From: Brevundimonas pondensis
Lineage (GTDB): Bacteria > Pseudomonadota > Alphaproteobacteria > Caulobacterales > Caulobacteraceae
DNA: 64,000 nt
Direction: 5' to 3'
NCBI RefSeq assembly: GCF_017487345.1
Contig: NZ_CP062006.1
Coordinates: 186,001-250,000, forward strand
Under the pieces are notes generated by a model that saw only the letters and a list, made by a program, of their open reading frames with translations, was not told where the DNA came from and did not search any database. The translations under genes and the position numbers were made by a program. Positions 26,859 through 36,793 of the stretch are shown here, in pieces; position 1 is the stretch's first letter, and the number at the start of each line of letters is the position of its first letter.

Positions 26859-27266
26859 TCACACCGCCGGCAGGGCGCGCGGCTTGCGGTCGGAATCGAT
26901 GGCGACATAGGTGAAGACGCCCTCGGTCACGCGCACCGACTGGGCCTCGGGCTGACCGCGCGAGCGCTTCCACGCCTCGACGTGGACGCGGATCGAGGTG
27001 CGGCCGGCGTGGACGACTCGAGCGTAGATCGACACCTCGTCGCCGACGGAGACCGGCTGGTGGAAGACCATGCCGTCCAGGGCCACGGTGGCGCAGCGGC
27101 CGTTGGCGCGCTCGAAGGCCGGGGTGGCGCCCGCAAGGTCCATCTGGGCCAGCAGCCACCCGCCGAAGATGTCGCCTTCGGGGTTGGTGTCGGCGGGCAT
27201 GGCGATGACGCGGCCCACGGGCTGGCCTTCGGGAAGCTGGGCGGGGATTTTGTCGACGTCGGTCAT
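26859..27266 (-). CDS. Hotdog-fold acyl-CoA thioesterase (YciA-like)
   Basis: A 135-residue single hotdog domain. The helix-strand pattern ADTNPEGDIFGGWLLAQMDLA carries the conserved Asn/Gly/Gln positions of the YciA/acyl-CoA hydrolase group, followed by DGMVFHQPVSVGDEVSIYARV. It should hydrolyse short- to medium-chain acyl-CoA in the cytoplasm. Single gene, leftward, after def. Confidence 0.88.
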   Translation of the reverse strand: MTDVDKIPAQLPEGQPVGRVIAMPADTNPEGDIFGGWLLAQMDLAGATPAFERANGRCATVALDGMVFHQPVSVGDEVSIYARVVHAGRTSIRVHVEAWKRSRGQPEAQSVRVTEGVFTYVAIDSDRKPRALPAV

Positions 27267-27338
27267 CGGGGCCTTGGAAGTCTTGGGGAGGAGAACCTTC
27301 CCATGCGCCTCGGGATGGGCTGCATCAAGGCCACGCGC

Positions 27339-28598
27339 CTATCCGCGCGGCCGTAACCGATCCATCAGGCCCTGAAGCCCCTGTCGTTCCGCCACGGGCG
27401 AACGCCACAACTCGCCCGCCCGCGCCCGCTCGCGCGCGGCGTCGAACAGACGCTGCATCGTGGCGGTGTCGAAACTCAGCATGCCGCCCTGGTCTGGCGC
27501 GTCGGGGATGGAGGCGACGCTGATCGGCAAGCCCTGCGCCGCGCAGAAGGTCGTCGCCGTCCCCAGAGCCTGCCGATAGGAAAACCGCAGCATGGCGTCG
27601 AAGCTGCGGGTCAGCACCGCCGCCACATTCGGCGCCGTGGTGCGCGGCTCGGGCTCCAGCACCATATTGACCAGGACATGCACCCGTCCGCGATGCAGCC
27701 GTCGCCCCAGCCGGTTCCAGCGCAGCAGGCCTTCAGGCATCAGGAACAGGGGCGCAGCGACCCCGCCGTCCACGTGCATCTCTTCAAACTTGTCGCCGTC
27801 GACCTCGCAAGGGAAACGGCGCGGGGGGAACAGGCCTGGCAGGCTGGCGGAGGCGGCCAGAACCTCGCGGAACAGATCCACGGCCTTCACGCCGCCATGC
27901 GAAGCGATGGCCCCCATGTCCCAGATGCACGATCGCTGGCTGTCCAGATCGGTCGTCGCCACCAGCAGGCGCCGGCCGCGCGCGTGCTCGGCGGCCACGG
28001 CGTCGATCAAAGCCTCGTCGACGAAGGGATGGATCAGGGCGTCCAGGGCCTCGCCGCGGAACAGACCCCCGGTGAAACTGGAGGCCAGTTGGCGCAGGCT
28101 CAACAGGTCGGCGGCGTGACCGCCGACATAGGCGTCGGCCAGACGCTCGTCCCAGTCCGGTCCCAGGAAGGCGAAGGGCGCGATCAGGGCGCCGGTGCTG
28201 ACCCCTGTGACCAGGGCGAACTCGGGCCTCAGTCCGGCTTCCGTCAGGCCGACCAGCGCCCCCGCGCCATAGGCCCCGCCCGCTGCGCCGCCAGAGATGG
28301 CGAGCATGTCGAACCGCCCGGAGACCCAGCCCGAGCGGGGCAATGACAGCCGGTCCGCCGCCGCCTCCAGCGAGGTCTCGGCCTGCTCAATGCTCAACCG
28401 GATGTCGGCAAAGCCCGCTATCCGTCCCTTGCCGGACGGCGGTGCTGGCAATCGCCCCTTGGGCAGGCGTCGGACGGGAAGGACGGGTTCGCTCACACAG
28501 GCTTCATCGGATGCGGCGTCGCTCTGGTCAAATAACGAGGCCCGAACCTGTCGCCGCACCCCAAAGGTAACCGGTTTCCATATGTTCTGAATAATCAT
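27339..28598 (-). CDS. Patatin-like phospholipase
   Basis: A protein of about 419 residues with a patatin fold. The oxyanion loop SGGAAGGAYGAGALVGL, the nucleophile Ser in GVSTGALIAPF and the catalytic Asp in HVDGGVAAPLF form a complete Ser-Asp dyad. An N-terminal stretch of about 95 residues is variable. The ATG at 28598 is chosen over an upstream TTG at 28613. It hydrolyses acyl esters of lipids; the location is uncertain because no clear signal peptide is visible. It is divergent from the GH95 gene. Confidence 0.87.
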   Translation of the reverse strand: MIIQNIWKPVTFGVRRQVRASLFDQSDAASDEACVSEPVLPVRRLPKGRLPAPPSGKGRIAGFADIRLSIEQAETSLEAAADRLSLPRSGWVSGRFDMLAISGGAAGGAYGAGALVGLTEAGLRPEFALVTGVSTGALIAPFAFLGPDWDERLADAYVGGHAADLLSLRQLASSFTGGLFRGEALDALIHPFVDEALIDAVAAEHARGRRLLVATTDLDSQRSCIWDMGAIASHGGVKAVDLFREVLAASASLPGLFPPRRFPCEVDGDKFEEMHVDGGVAAPLFLMPEGLLRWNRLGRRLHRGRVHVLVNMVLEPEPRTTAPNVAAVLTRSFDAMLRFSYRQALGTATTFCAAQGLPISVASIPDAPDQGGMLSFDTATMQRLFDAARERARAGELWRSPVAERQGLQGLMDRLRPRG

Positions 28599-28668
28599 AC
28601 TAATCGTGCTCAAGGGCGGTGTCGCCCCATGGATCGTGAGCCAATCGCGGCATCAGGCAGGAGTGGAA

Positions 28669-31020
28669 ATGCCTTCGAACCCCGTGGCGCTGTCGCGCCG
28701 TCGTTTGCTGATGGCTTCGGCCGCGGCCGCCGGTCTGGCCGCCTCGCCGCCCGTGGTTCAGGCCCAGGCCTTCGCGCCCCTGCCGCGCACCGGCGATGAA
28801 GGCGAGCTCAAGCTCTGGTATCGCAACCCGGCTGAGGCCTGGGTCGAGGCCCTGCCCGTCGGCAATGGGCGGCTGGGGGCCATGATCTTCGGCGGCGTGG
28901 CGCGAGAACGCCTGCAACTGAACGAGGACACCCTGTGGGCCGGCGGCCCCTATGATCCGTCCAGCCCCGAAGCCCTCAAGGTCCTGCCCGAGGTTCGGCG
29001 GCTGATCTTCGACGGCCGCTATCCCGAGGCCCAGAATCTGGCCCAGGCAGGGATGATGGCCAGGCCCATCCGGCAGATGTCCTATCAGACCATCGGCGAC
29101 CTGATGCTGAGCTTCGGGGTGTCCTCGGCCTCCAGCGGCTATCGCCGTGATCTCGATCTGGACCAGGCGATCGCCACTACGGAATACCGCCAGGACGGCG
29201 TCGCCTATCGCCGCGAGGTGTTCGCGTCACGGCCCGACGACGTGGTGGTGATGCGTCTGAGCGCCGACCGACCGGGCGCCTTGAGTTTTGAAGCGGCCTT
29301 CGAGACGCCCCAGGCCGCCGACGCCGCCGTGCATGACGGCGACCTGATCCTGAGCGGCCGCAACGGCTCGCAGTTCGACGTGCCTGCCGCCCTCACATTC
29401 GAGACCCGCGTCCGGGTGATCACGCGTGGCGGCCTGACCCGGGCGGACGGCAAGGCCTTGAGGGTCGAAGGCGCGGACGAGGTCCTGTTGCTCGTCGCCG
29501 CCGCCACCAGCCATGTCGGCCCCAGGGACGTCAGCGGCGACCCGCGGGCCCGAACCCTGGCGACCTTGCAACAGGTTACGCCCGACTTCGACCAGTTGAA
29601 GGCTCGTCACCTGGCCGACTATCAGCCTCTGTTCCGGCGCGTCAGCTTCGCCGTCGGCGCGACCGAGGCGGCCCTGCAACCCACCGATCAGCGCGTATCG
29701 AAATCCCAGACCCTGGACGACCCGGCCCTGGCCGCCCTCTATTTCCAGTACGGGCGCTATCTGCTGCTGTCCTGCTCGCGACCGGGAACGCAGCCCGCCA
29801 ATCTTCAGGGGTTGTGGAACGACAAGACCAGTCCGCCCTGGGGGTCGAAATACACGATCAACATCAACACCGAGATGAACTACTGGCCCGCTGAGCCCCT
29901 GGCCATGCAGGAGTGCGTCGAACCCCTGATCACCATGGTCAGGCAGATGGCCGAGACCGGGGCCGTCACCGCCCGCGTCAACTATGGCGCGCGGGGTTGG
30001 GTCTGCCATCACAACACCGACCTGTGGCGCGCCACGGCCCCCATCGACGGCGCCCGGTTCGGCCTGTGGCCCATGGGCGGCGCCTGGCTGTGCGAGCACC
30101 TGTGGGACCACTACGACTATGGTCGAGACAAGGCCTATCTGGCCGAGGTCTATCCGGTGATGAAGGGGGCGGCGCAGTTCTTCCTCGACACCCTGGTCGA
30201 CCATCCGGACGGCTCGGGCCTGGTCACCTGTCCGTCCCTGTCTCCCGAAAACCTGCATCCGTTCGGGGCTTCGGTCTGCGCCGGTCCCGCCATGGACAGC
30301 CAGATCCTGCGCGACCTGTTCGCCCATGTGGCCGAGGCCTCGCAGATCCTGCGCAAGGACGCCGCCTTCCGCCGCGAAGTGCTGGCCGCCCGCGCCCGCC
30401 TGCCCGCCGACCGTATCGGCAAGGCCGGCCAGCTTCAGGAATGGCTGCAGGACTGGGACATGGAGGCGCCCGAGCCGCACCACCGCCATGTCTCCCATCT
30501 CTATGGTCTCTTCCCCAGCTGGCAGATGTCGCGGCGCGACACGCCCGATCTGGCCCGCGCGGCGCGAAAGTCGCTGGAGCTGCGCGGCGACCTGTCTACC
30601 GGCTGGGCCATCGGCTGGCGCATCAACCTGTGGGCGCGGTTGGGGGAGGGCGACCGCACCCATGATGTGCTCAAGCTGTTGCTGAGCCCCGAGCGCACCT
30701 ATCCTAACCTGTTCGACGCCCACCCGCCCTTCCAGATTGACGGCAATTTCGGGGGGACCAACGGCATGGCCGAGATGATCGTCCAGTCACGGCCTGGAGA
30801 GATTGAACTTCTGCCCGCCCTGCCTTCGGCCTGGCCGCGCGGCTGGTTGAAAGGCGTTCGTGCGCGCGGCGGCTTGACGCTGGATGTCGAATGGGACGCG
30901 GGACGCCCGACACGCATCCGTCTCCGTGGCCCTGTCGGCGCCGAGACCCGCCTCCGTTTTGCTTCTATCGTGCAGGGCGGGCGAGTCCCGGCAAGCGGCG
31001 AGCTTGTGGCGACGTTCTGA
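28669..31020 (+). CDS. Glycoside hydrolase family 95 (alpha-L-fucosidase-type), Tat-exported
   Basis: A 783-residue enzyme. The N-terminus has a twin-arginine signal ([17 protein letters not shown]). GH95 blocks follow: [17 protein letters not shown] near residue 60, [13 protein letters not shown], the Asn-rich active-site segment [14 protein letters not shown] (about 398), [15 protein letters not shown] (about 604) and [14 protein letters not shown] with the catalytic Asp (about 689). Family members remove alpha-1,2-L-fucose or alpha-L-galactose from glycans. ATG 28669 follows AGGCAGGAG; the upstream ATG at 28606 lacks this. It stands alone, not in a polysaccharide utilisation locus. Confidence 0.92.
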   Translation: MPSNPVALSRRRLLMASAAAAGLAASPPVVQAQAFAPLPRTGDEGELKLWYRNPAEAWVEALPVGNGRLGAMIFGGVARERLQLNEDTLWAGGPYDPSSPEALKVLPEVRRLIFDGRYPEAQNLAQAGMMARPIRQMSYQTIGDLMLSFGVSSASSGYRRDLDLDQAIATTEYRQDGVAYRREVFASRPDDVVVMRLSADRPGALSFEAAFETPQAADAAVHDGDLILSGRNGSQFDVPAALTFETRVRVITRGGLTRADGKALRVEGADEVLLLVAAATSHVGPRDVSGDPRARTLATLQQVTPDFDQLKARHLADYQPLFRRVSFAVGATEAALQPTDQRVSKSQTLDDPALAALYFQYGRYLLLSCSRPGTQPANLQGLWNDKTSPPWGSKYTININTEMNYWPAEPLAMQECVEPLITMVRQMAETGAVTARVNYGARGWVCHHNTDLWRATAPIDGARFGLWPMGGAWLCEHLWDHYDYGRDKAYLAEVYPVMKGAAQFFLDTLVDHPDGSGLVTCPSLSPENLHPFGASVCAGPAMDSQILRDLFAHVAEASQILRKDAAFRREVLAARARLPADRIGKAGQLQEWLQDWDMEAPEPHHRHVSHLYGLFPSWQMSRRDTPDLARAARKSLELRGDLSTGWAIGWRINLWARLGEGDRTHDVLKLLLSPERTYPNLFDAHPPFQIDGNFGGTNGMAEMIVQSRPGEIELLPALPSAWPRGWLKGVRARGGLTLDVEWDAGRPTRIRLRGPVGAETRLRFASIVQGGRVPASGELVATF

Positions 31021-31047
31021 GTTCAGTCAGGATGGCAGGGAAGAAGA

Positions 31048-31124
31048 TGGCGCACCCGACAGGATTCGAACCTGTGACCTCTGCCTTCGGAGGGCAGCAC
31101 TCTATCCAGCTGAGCTACGGGTGC
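31048..31124 (-). tRNA. tRNA-Arg (anticodon CCG)
   Basis: A complete tRNA on the minus strand: acceptor GCACCCG/CGGGTGC, anticodon stem CTGCC/GGCAG around loop CTCCGAA (anticodon CCG), T arm with GTTCGAATC and an encoded CCA end. No integrase is adjacent. Confidence 0.95.
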
Positions 31125-31270
31125 GTCTGCGGCTCTAGAGCCGGACGGCGGTGCTTACAGCATGGGCCGGGCCGCCTCAATCCCTGAATCTCGACGGCAC
31201 GCCTTCTTGGGCGCGGCTTGGCTCAAGAGCCGCGAAGGCCTAGCCTCGCGGTCGGAGAGAGGGAGTTTCC

Positions 31271-32554
31271 ATGCGCGTTTCCACCATCGCCGCCCTGACG
31301 GCCGCCGCCCTTCTGACCGCCTGCGCCAGCGCGCCGAAACCTGCGGCGGACAGCCTGGACATGGTGGGGCGCGACTATGTCGCCCTGACGCTGGAGATCG
31401 GCGAACGCGAGCCAGGCTATGTCGACGCCTATTACGGCCCGGCGGAATGGGCTGAGGCGGCCAAGGCCCATCCGCGTGGCCTGCCCCAACTGGCCGAAGG
31501 CGCCGCCGCCCTGAGCCGACGACTGGAGGCCCTGCCCACCGCCGGTCTGGACGCCCAGAGCCGGCAACGTCGCGCCTATCTGTCGGCCCACGTCTCGGCG
31601 GCCTCGGCGCGGCTGCGGATGCTGCAGGGCGAGAAAATGAGCTTCGCCGACGAGGCCGAGGCCCTGTTCGGCGTGCGGCCGGAGCTGCGGCCCCTGTCGT
31701 CCTATGATCCCGTGCTGGCGCGCATCGACGCCCTGGTCCCCGGCGAAGGACCGCTGGCCGACCGGGTCGCCGCCTTCCGCGCCCGCTACGTCATTCCCAA
31801 GGATCGGTTGGAGCCGGTGATGCGGGCCGCCATCAACGAGTGCAAGGCGCGCACCGAGCGGCACATGACCCTGCCCGCCAACGAGACCTTCACCCTGGAG
31901 TTCGTCAACAACAAGCCATGGTCGGGCTACAACTGGTACAAGGGGAACGCCTTCAGCCTGATCCAGGTGAACACCGACCTGCCCATTTTCATCGACCGCG
32001 CCGTCGATCTGGGCTGCCACGAGGGCTATCCCGGCCACCACGTCTACAACGCCCTGCTGGAACAGACCTTCGTGAAGCAGAAGGGCTGGGTCGAGATGAG
32101 CGTCTATCCCCTGTTCAGCCCTATGTCCTTCATCGCCGAGGGCAGCGCCAACTACGGCATCGACCTGGCCTTCCCCGGTCATGAGCGCACCGATTTCGAG
32201 AAGCGCGTCCTCTATCCCCTGGCCGGGCTGGACCCCGCGACAGCCGAAGCCCAGACGCAGCTTTTGGCCCTGACGCGTGAATTGGCGCGGGCGGAATACA
32301 CCGTGGCCGACGCCTATCTGGCCGGTCGGATCGACCGCGAGACGGCGCTGGACCAACTGCAGAAATACAGCCTGGTGGCGCGCGACCGGGCCAACCAGCG
32401 CCTCACCTTCATCGAGACCTACCGCTCCTACATCATCAACTACGGGCTGGGTCGCGACATGGTGCAGGCCTGGGTCGAAGATCAGGGGCCGGATCATTGG
32501 GCCACGACCGAGCGGCTGCTGGCCAGCCAGACCCTTCCGGTCGATCTGGACTAG
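31271..32554 (+). CDS. DUF885-like putative peptidase lipoprotein
   Basis: A 427-residue lipoprotein (signal MRVSTIAALTAAALLTAC). A short HExxxH-type site LGCHEGYPGHHVYN at about residue 255, followed by FIAEGSANYGIDLAFPG, mirrors the zinc-site arrangement of the DUF885 protein at 19,936, although the rest of the sequence is different and shorter. It is probably an outer-membrane-anchored metallopeptidase-like protein; substrate unknown. Confidence 0.78.
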   Translation: MRVSTIAALTAAALLTACASAPKPAADSLDMVGRDYVALTLEIGEREPGYVDAYYGPAEWAEAAKAHPRGLPQLAEGAAALSRRLEALPTAGLDAQSRQRRAYLSAHVSAASARLRMLQGEKMSFADEAEALFGVRPELRPLSSYDPVLARIDALVPGEGPLADRVAAFRARYVIPKDRLEPVMRAAINECKARTERHMTLPANETFTLEFVNNKPWSGYNWYKGNAFSLIQVNTDLPIFIDRAVDLGCHEGYPGHHVYNALLEQTFVKQKGWVEMSVYPLFSPMSFIAEGSANYGIDLAFPGHERTDFEKRVLYPLAGLDPATAEAQTQLLALTRELARAEYTVADAYLAGRIDRETALDQLQKYSLVARDRANQRLTFIETYRSYIINYGLGRDMVQAWVEDQGPDHWATTERLLASQTLPVDLD

Positions 32555-32624
32555 CGCCGCCAGGCAACCCCCTTCGCGCAATTGCGTTTACCGCCAAGGT
32601 TCAACGCAAGAAGGGGGACATCCC

Positions 32625-32930
32625 ATGCGCATCCGTATCCTGACGATCGCCGCCGCCTCGGCCCTGGCGCTCGGCGCCGCCGCCTGCACCCAGGCCGAGC
32701 AGAACAAGGCCGAGGCCAATGTCGATGCGGCGGGCGACAAGGCGGCCGAGGTCGCGGCCCAGACTGGCGAAGTGGTCGAGTCCGGCGCCATGAAGGCGGC
32801 TCAGGCTGTCGAGGAAGGCGCCGGCAAGGTCGCTGACAAGCTGGAAGACAAGCAGGCTCAGGCCGCCGCCGAAGGCCGCCCCGGCGCCGTCGATCCAGCC
32901 ACGGACACCCGCGTTCCGGCCAAGAACTGA
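32625..32930 (+). CDS. Small Ala/Glu-rich lipoprotein
   Basis: A 101-residue protein with lipoprotein signal MRIRILTIAAASALALGAA and lipobox AAAC. The mature part is a long amphipathic, low-complexity helix rich in Ala, Glu and Lys, with several AAxxxE heptad-like spacings, suggesting a coiled coil. No enzyme motif. Preceded by AAGGGGG ribosome-binding site. Function unknown, likely envelope structural. Confidence 0.75.
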   Translation: MRIRILTIAAASALALGAAACTQAEQNKAEANVDAAGDKAAEVAAQTGEVVESGAMKAAQAVEEGAGKVADKLEDKQAQAAAEGRPGAVDPATDTRVPAKN

Positions 32931-32955
32931 CCGAAAGGCCTTCCCCTTTTCCGCA

Positions 32956-34071
32956 TCAGGGAAGGGGGGACCATTCGCGGCGGACGCCCGCATCCTCCTC
33001 ACGCGCCAGCCCTATGTCGCGCAGCTGCGAGAATCGGGCGGGGGACAGCCGCGACAGGGCCCACGCCGCCGCCCCGCGCACCACGGGCGCCGGATCGTCC
33101 AGCAGGGCCTCGACCGGGGCGATCAGTTCGGCGTCGTCGGAGTTCCCCGCCGCATAGAGGACGTTGCGGATGAACCGGTCCCGCCCGATGCGCTTGACCG
33201 GGCTCTTGGTGAACAGGGCGCGAAACGCCGTATCGTCCAGCGCCAGCAGGTCGGCCAGCCTCGGCCCCTTCAGGGCGTCGCGGGCGTGCAGACGGGCTTC
33301 CGACGCCCCTTGCGCGAACTTGTTCCACGGACAGGCGCCCAGACAGTCGTCGCAGCCATAGATGCGCGGCCCCGCCGCGATGCGGAACTCGATCGGCCAG
33401 GGCTCGGCATACTCGATGGTCAGATAGGACAGGCAGCGCCGCGCATCGATCTGGAAGGGCGCAGGAAAGGCGTTCGTCGGGCAGGCGTCCAGGCAGGCGG
33501 TGCAGCGGCCGCAATGCTCGGTCTCCGGCTCATCCGGTTCGATCTCGGCGGCGGTCAGGATGACGCCGAGGAAGAGCCAATTGCCGTGGGTGCGGCTCAG
33601 CAGATTGGTGTGCTTGCCCTGCCAGCCCAGACCGGCGCGCTGGGCCAGGGGCTTCTCCATCAGGGGAGCGGTGTCGACGAAGACCTTCACGTCTTGCCCC
33701 AACCGGGCGGCCATCTGTCCGGCCAGGATCTTCAGCCGCCCCTTGATGACCTCGTGATAGTCGTCGCCGCGCGCATAGACGGAGATATAGCCCGCCGACC
33801 TGTCCTGTAGTTCCGGCAGGGGATCGGCCTCGGGGCCGTAGTTCATGCCCAGGACGATGGCGGTCTTCGCCCCGTCCCACATGGCGGTGGGGTGGGCGCG
33901 GCGCTCCAGCGTCGTCTCCATCCAGCCCATGTCGCCGTGACGCCCGGCCTCGACGAAGTGGGCCAGCTTCTCGCCCGCGCTCCAGGGTTCGCTGGCCGAG
34001 GCGAAGCGGCACACGCCGAAGCCCAGCTCGGCGGCGCGTTGTCGGATGAAGATGCGGGGATCGGCCGCCAT
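32956..34071 (-). CDS. queG: Epoxyqueuosine reductase
   Basis: A 371-residue cobalamin- and iron-sulphur-dependent enzyme that makes queuosine in tRNA from epoxyqueuosine. The N-terminal domain has GMNYGPEADP and SVYARGDDYHEVIK. Two 4Fe-4S clusters are seen as CGRCTACLDACPTNA (about residue 187) and GCDDCLGACPWN (about 236). The C-terminal HEAT-like part (VRGAAAWALSRL) is also typical. ATG start. It is followed upstream by a GST gene in the same direction. Confidence 0.95.
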   Translation of the reverse strand: MAADPRIFIRQRAAELGFGVCRFASASEPWSAGEKLAHFVEAGRHGDMGWMETTLERRAHPTAMWDGAKTAIVLGMNYGPEADPLPELQDRSAGYISVYARGDDYHEVIKGRLKILAGQMAARLGQDVKVFVDTAPLMEKPLAQRAGLGWQGKHTNLLSRTHGNWLFLGVILTAAEIEPDEPETEHCGRCTACLDACPTNAFPAPFQIDARRCLSYLTIEYAEPWPIEFRIAAGPRIYGCDDCLGACPWNKFAQGASEARLHARDALKGPRLADLLALDDTAFRALFTKSPVKRIGRDRFIRNVLYAAGNSDDAELIAPVEALLDDPAPVVRGAAAWALSRLSPARFSQLRDIGLAREEDAGVRREWSPLP

Positions 34072-34096
34072 GACGGGGCCTTTGCCCCTGTTAGCC

Positions 34097-34783
34097 TCAG
34101 AAGTCGAGGTCGGCGTACCAGGTGGCCGGATGGACGCCTGGGAAACGGTCGCTCAACAGCGTCCGGAAACAGGGGCGCGACTTCAGCTTGGAGTACCAGG
34201 TCTTCAGCGACGGATAGGAGGCCCAGGTGATCTCGCCGAAATAGTCCAGCACCGACAGGTGGCCCGCCGCGATCAGATCGGCCTGGCTGAGCCGGCGCCC
34301 GGCCAGCCATTCGCGCCCGGCGGCCAGACCTTCCAGCATGGCCAGATGAACGCGCAGGGCGTCGCGGCCCTCGCGCAGCATCCGCGCCTCGGGCGGGCCG
34401 AGGCGCAGCAGGGGCTTCTCCATCCGCTCGTGCAGCAGGACAGCGTCCACCTCGTCGATGAAACGGCGGTTGAACCAGGTCGCCAGGCGCCGCGCCTCGG
34501 CGCGCTCGCCGATGTCGGCGGGCATCAGGACGTCGCCCTTGGAGCGGTCCTCGATCCAGCCGAGGATGGCGTCGGTTTCGCACAGGGTCAGGGTCTTGCC
34601 CTTTTCCGTCACCGTCAGAACCGGGGGCATGCCGGAGGGATTGAGGTCGAAGAGCGGGCAGTCCTCTTCCCACGGCTTGACCAGTTCTTCGCCGAAATCG
34701 ACGCGCGCCTCGCCCAGCGCCAGACGCGCCGTGCGCGAGCCGGGGTGGAAGGCGAAATGATAGAGGACGGCGGGCGCGGACAT
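34097..34783 (-). CDS. Glutathione S-transferase family protein
   Basis: A 228-residue protein with a thioredoxin-like N-terminal domain (LYHFAFHPGSRTARLALGEA, then PSGMPPVLTV with the cis-Pro, and LCETDAILGWIED with the glutathione gamma-Glu contact) and an all-helical C-terminal domain (LAGRRLSQADLIAAGHLSVL). The ATG at 34783 behind GGTGGAG is chosen over an ATG four codons upstream. Substrate unknown; it probably shares a transcript with queG. Confidence 0.87.
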   Translation of the reverse strand: MSAPAVLYHFAFHPGSRTARLALGEARVDFGEELVKPWEEDCPLFDLNPSGMPPVLTVTEKGKTLTLCETDAILGWIEDRSKGDVLMPADIGERAEARRLATWFNRRFIDEVDAVLLHERMEKPLLRLGPPEARMLREGRDALRVHLAMLEGLAAGREWLAGRRLSQADLIAAGHLSVLDYFGEITWASYPSLKTWYSKLKSRPCFRTLLSDRFPGVHPATWYADLDF

Positions 34784-34843
34784 TGCTCCACCCATGCGCC
34801 CGTGCTCGTTAAGGCTCCGTTTACCGCGACGCCCGGTCGCAGG

Positions 34844-35797
34844 TCAGGACCAGGGGCCTGATTGGTTCGGCTGCGGCTCGACGGCGTCGTCGGACGACGT
34901 TGCATGGACTTCCGCACGGCCGCGCGGGTCGGCGTGGATCAGGATGTCGGCGTGGGGGAAGGCGGCCTGGATGCGTTGCTCGGCCTCGACCACGATGGCG
35001 TGGGCCGCCTCCAGCGTCAGCTGCGGATCCAGATCGACGTGCATCTGCACCATCAGCACCTGCCCGGCCATGCGGGTGCGAAGTTGGTGCAGACCAGAGA
35101 TACGGGGATCGGACAGGACGGCGGCGGTGATGGCGACCCGGTCCTCCTCGGGCCCTGCATGATCCAGCAGATGGTCTGCCGATTCGCGCAACAACGAGAT
35201 GGCTCCCCAGAACAGCCAGACCGCCACGACCAGACCGGCCGCCGCGTCCAGCCCCGGCGCGCCCAGATAGGCGCCCGAGATCACCCCGATCAGCACCACC
35301 ACATTGGCGGCCAGGTCGGCGGCGTAATGGGCGCGGTCGCCGGCCACGGCCAGGGAGGCGGTTTTCTTCAAGGCCTGTGTCTGCATCCAAACCAGCCAAA
35401 GGGTGACGGCGATGGAGACCACGACCACCCCGACGGCCCAGCCGCCCGCCACGACCGGCCGGGGATCGAAGATGCGCTGCACCGCCTCCCAGCCGATGAA
35501 GACGGCCGAGGCGAAGATCAGCCCCGCCTGCACAAGGCCCGCCAGGGCCTCGGCCTTGCCGTGACCATAGCGATGCTCGGGGTCGGCGGGAGCGGCCGCC
35601 CAGCGGACGGCGAAGAAGGTGGCCAGCGACGCGATCAGGTCCAGCGAGGAATCCGCCAGGGTCGCCAGGATCGACACCGAGCCCGAGGCGCCGAGCGCAA
35701 AGGCCTTCATCACAATCAGGATGGTGGCCGTCCCCACCGACAGGGTGGTGATCCGGCGGGTCGTAGCGTGAGCGTCGTCGAGGGTGGAGGCGGTCAT
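34844..35797 (-). CDS. Cation diffusion facilitator transporter (FieF-like)
   Basis: A 317-residue inner-membrane metal/proton antiporter with about six membrane segments. Metal-site motifs: [11 protein letters not shown] (segment II Asp residues), [15 protein letters not shown] (His-rich cytoplasmic loop) and [15 protein letters not shown] (segment V). The C-terminal cytoplasmic domain (about 215-317) has [20 protein letters not shown], the metal-binding dimer fold. It exports Zn, Fe or another divalent metal. The start at 35797 begins the conserved region; the long frame to 36082 overlaps the uppP gene and is rejected. Confidence 0.92.
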   Translation of the reverse strand: MTASTLDDAHATTRRITTLSVGTATILIVMKAFALGASGSVSILATLADSSLDLIASLATFFAVRWAAAPADPEHRYGHGKAEALAGLVQAGLIFASAVFIGWEAVQRIFDPRPVVAGGWAVGVVVVSIAVTLWLVWMQTQALKKTASLAVAGDRAHYAADLAANVVVLIGVISGAYLGAPGLDAAAGLVVAVWLFWGAISLLRESADHLLDHAGPEEDRVAITAAVLSDPRISGLHQLRTRMAGQVLMVQMHVDLDPQLTLEAAHAIVVEAEQRIQAAFPHADILIHADPRGRAEVHATSSDDAVEPQPNQSGPWS

Positions 35798-35912
35798 CCC
35801 CGCCCTTGTCGCGCAAAACCGCGCATCCGCCAATGGCGGCGTCTTGTCCGGGGCGCTAAGGAGAAGGCGTGCCCGGCGCGGACGAACCGTCGCCGGTCGA
35901 GACGGAGTTTCC

Positions 35913-36719
35913 ATGGCGGACTGGCTGACGGCGATCCTTTTGGGTCTGGTCGAGGGATTGACCGAGTTCATTCCGGTGTCGTCCACCGGGCACCTGCTGC
36001 TGCTGGGGCATTTCCTCGGCTTCGAAAGCACCGGTAAGACGTTCGAGATCGTCATCCAGCTGGGCGCCCTGCTGGCCATCATCAGCGTCTATTTCAAGCG
36101 GCTGTGGACCCTGGCGACGCGCTGGCCCTTCGATCCGGCGGCGCGGCGGTTTCTGATCGGTCTGATCGTGGCCTTCCTGCCGGCGGCGGTGATCGGCTTC
36201 TTCGCCTACGGCTTCATCAAGACGGTGCTGTTCGAGACGCCGCTGGTCATCTGCATCGCCCTGATCGTCGGAGGTCTGCTGCTGCTGTGGCTGGATCGGG
36301 TGGACAAGTTCCCGGTCTATCTGGACGCGGACCGCTATCCGATGCGGATCTATTTCCTGATCGGCCTGTTCCAGTGCCTGGCCATGATCCCCGGCGTGTC
36401 GCGCTCGGGCGCCACCATCGCGGGCGGCCTGTTGCTGAAGACCGACAAGCGCTCGGCCGCCGAGTTCAGCTTCTTCCTGGCCCTGCCGACCATGGGGGCG
36501 GCGGTGGCCTATGACCTGTTCAAGAACCGCGACGTGCTGGACTTCAGCGACTTCGGCCTGATCGCGGTGGGTTTCGTCGCCGCCTTCCTGACGGCTCTGG
36601 TGGTGGTGCGCTTCCTGCTGGACTTCGTGTCGAAGCGCGGTTTCGGCCCCTTCGCCTGGTGGCGGATCGTGGTGGGCGTGGCGGGCATCGTCGGACTGGC
36701 GGTGACGGGCGCGCTGTAA
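35913..36719 (+). CDS. uppP: Undecaprenyl-diphosphatase
   Basis: A 268-residue BacA/UppP-type membrane phosphatase that recycles the undecaprenyl lipid carrier for peptidoglycan and confers bacitracin resistance. Diagnostic motifs: [20 protein letters not shown] (Glu-rich motif near the N-terminus), [12 protein letters not shown] (about 164) and [11 protein letters not shown]. About eight membrane segments. The ATG at 35913 follows GGAG. The promoter is shared with the divergent transporter gene. Confidence 0.97.
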   Translation: MADWLTAILLGLVEGLTEFIPVSSTGHLLLLGHFLGFESTGKTFEIVIQLGALLAIISVYFKRLWTLATRWPFDPAARRFLIGLIVAFLPAAVIGFFAYGFIKTVLFETPLVICIALIVGGLLLLWLDRVDKFPVYLDADRYPMRIYFLIGLFQCLAMIPGVSRSGATIAGGLLLKTDKRSAAEFSFFLALPTMGAAVAYDLFKNRDVLDFSDFGLIAVGFVAAFLTALVVVRFLLDFVSKRGFGPFAWWRIVVGVAGIVGLAVTGAL

Positions 36720-36737
36720 GCCCCCCTGCATTGCAGC

Positions 36738-36782
36738 CAAGAAAAACCCCTCGGGACACGGGTCCCGAGGGGTTTTTCTTGG
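36738..36782. terminator. Bidirectional intrinsic terminator
   Basis: AGAAAAACCCCTCGGGA, then a short loop CACGGG, then TCCCGAGGGGTTTTTCTT. A GC stem is flanked by A-run and T-run, so it terminates both uppP (rightward) and the NDUFA9-like gene (leftward). Confidence 0.93.
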
Positions 36783-36793
36783 CTAGGCCGATC

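Noticed and set aside
31048..31124. tRNA-Arg as a third integration site
   Set aside because: No integrase, repeat or composition change lies beside it.
32939..32965. CCTTCCC...GGGAAGG hairpin between the Ala/Glu-rich lipoprotein and queG
   Set aside because: A 7-bp stem with a long loop and no T-run; too weak to call as a terminator.
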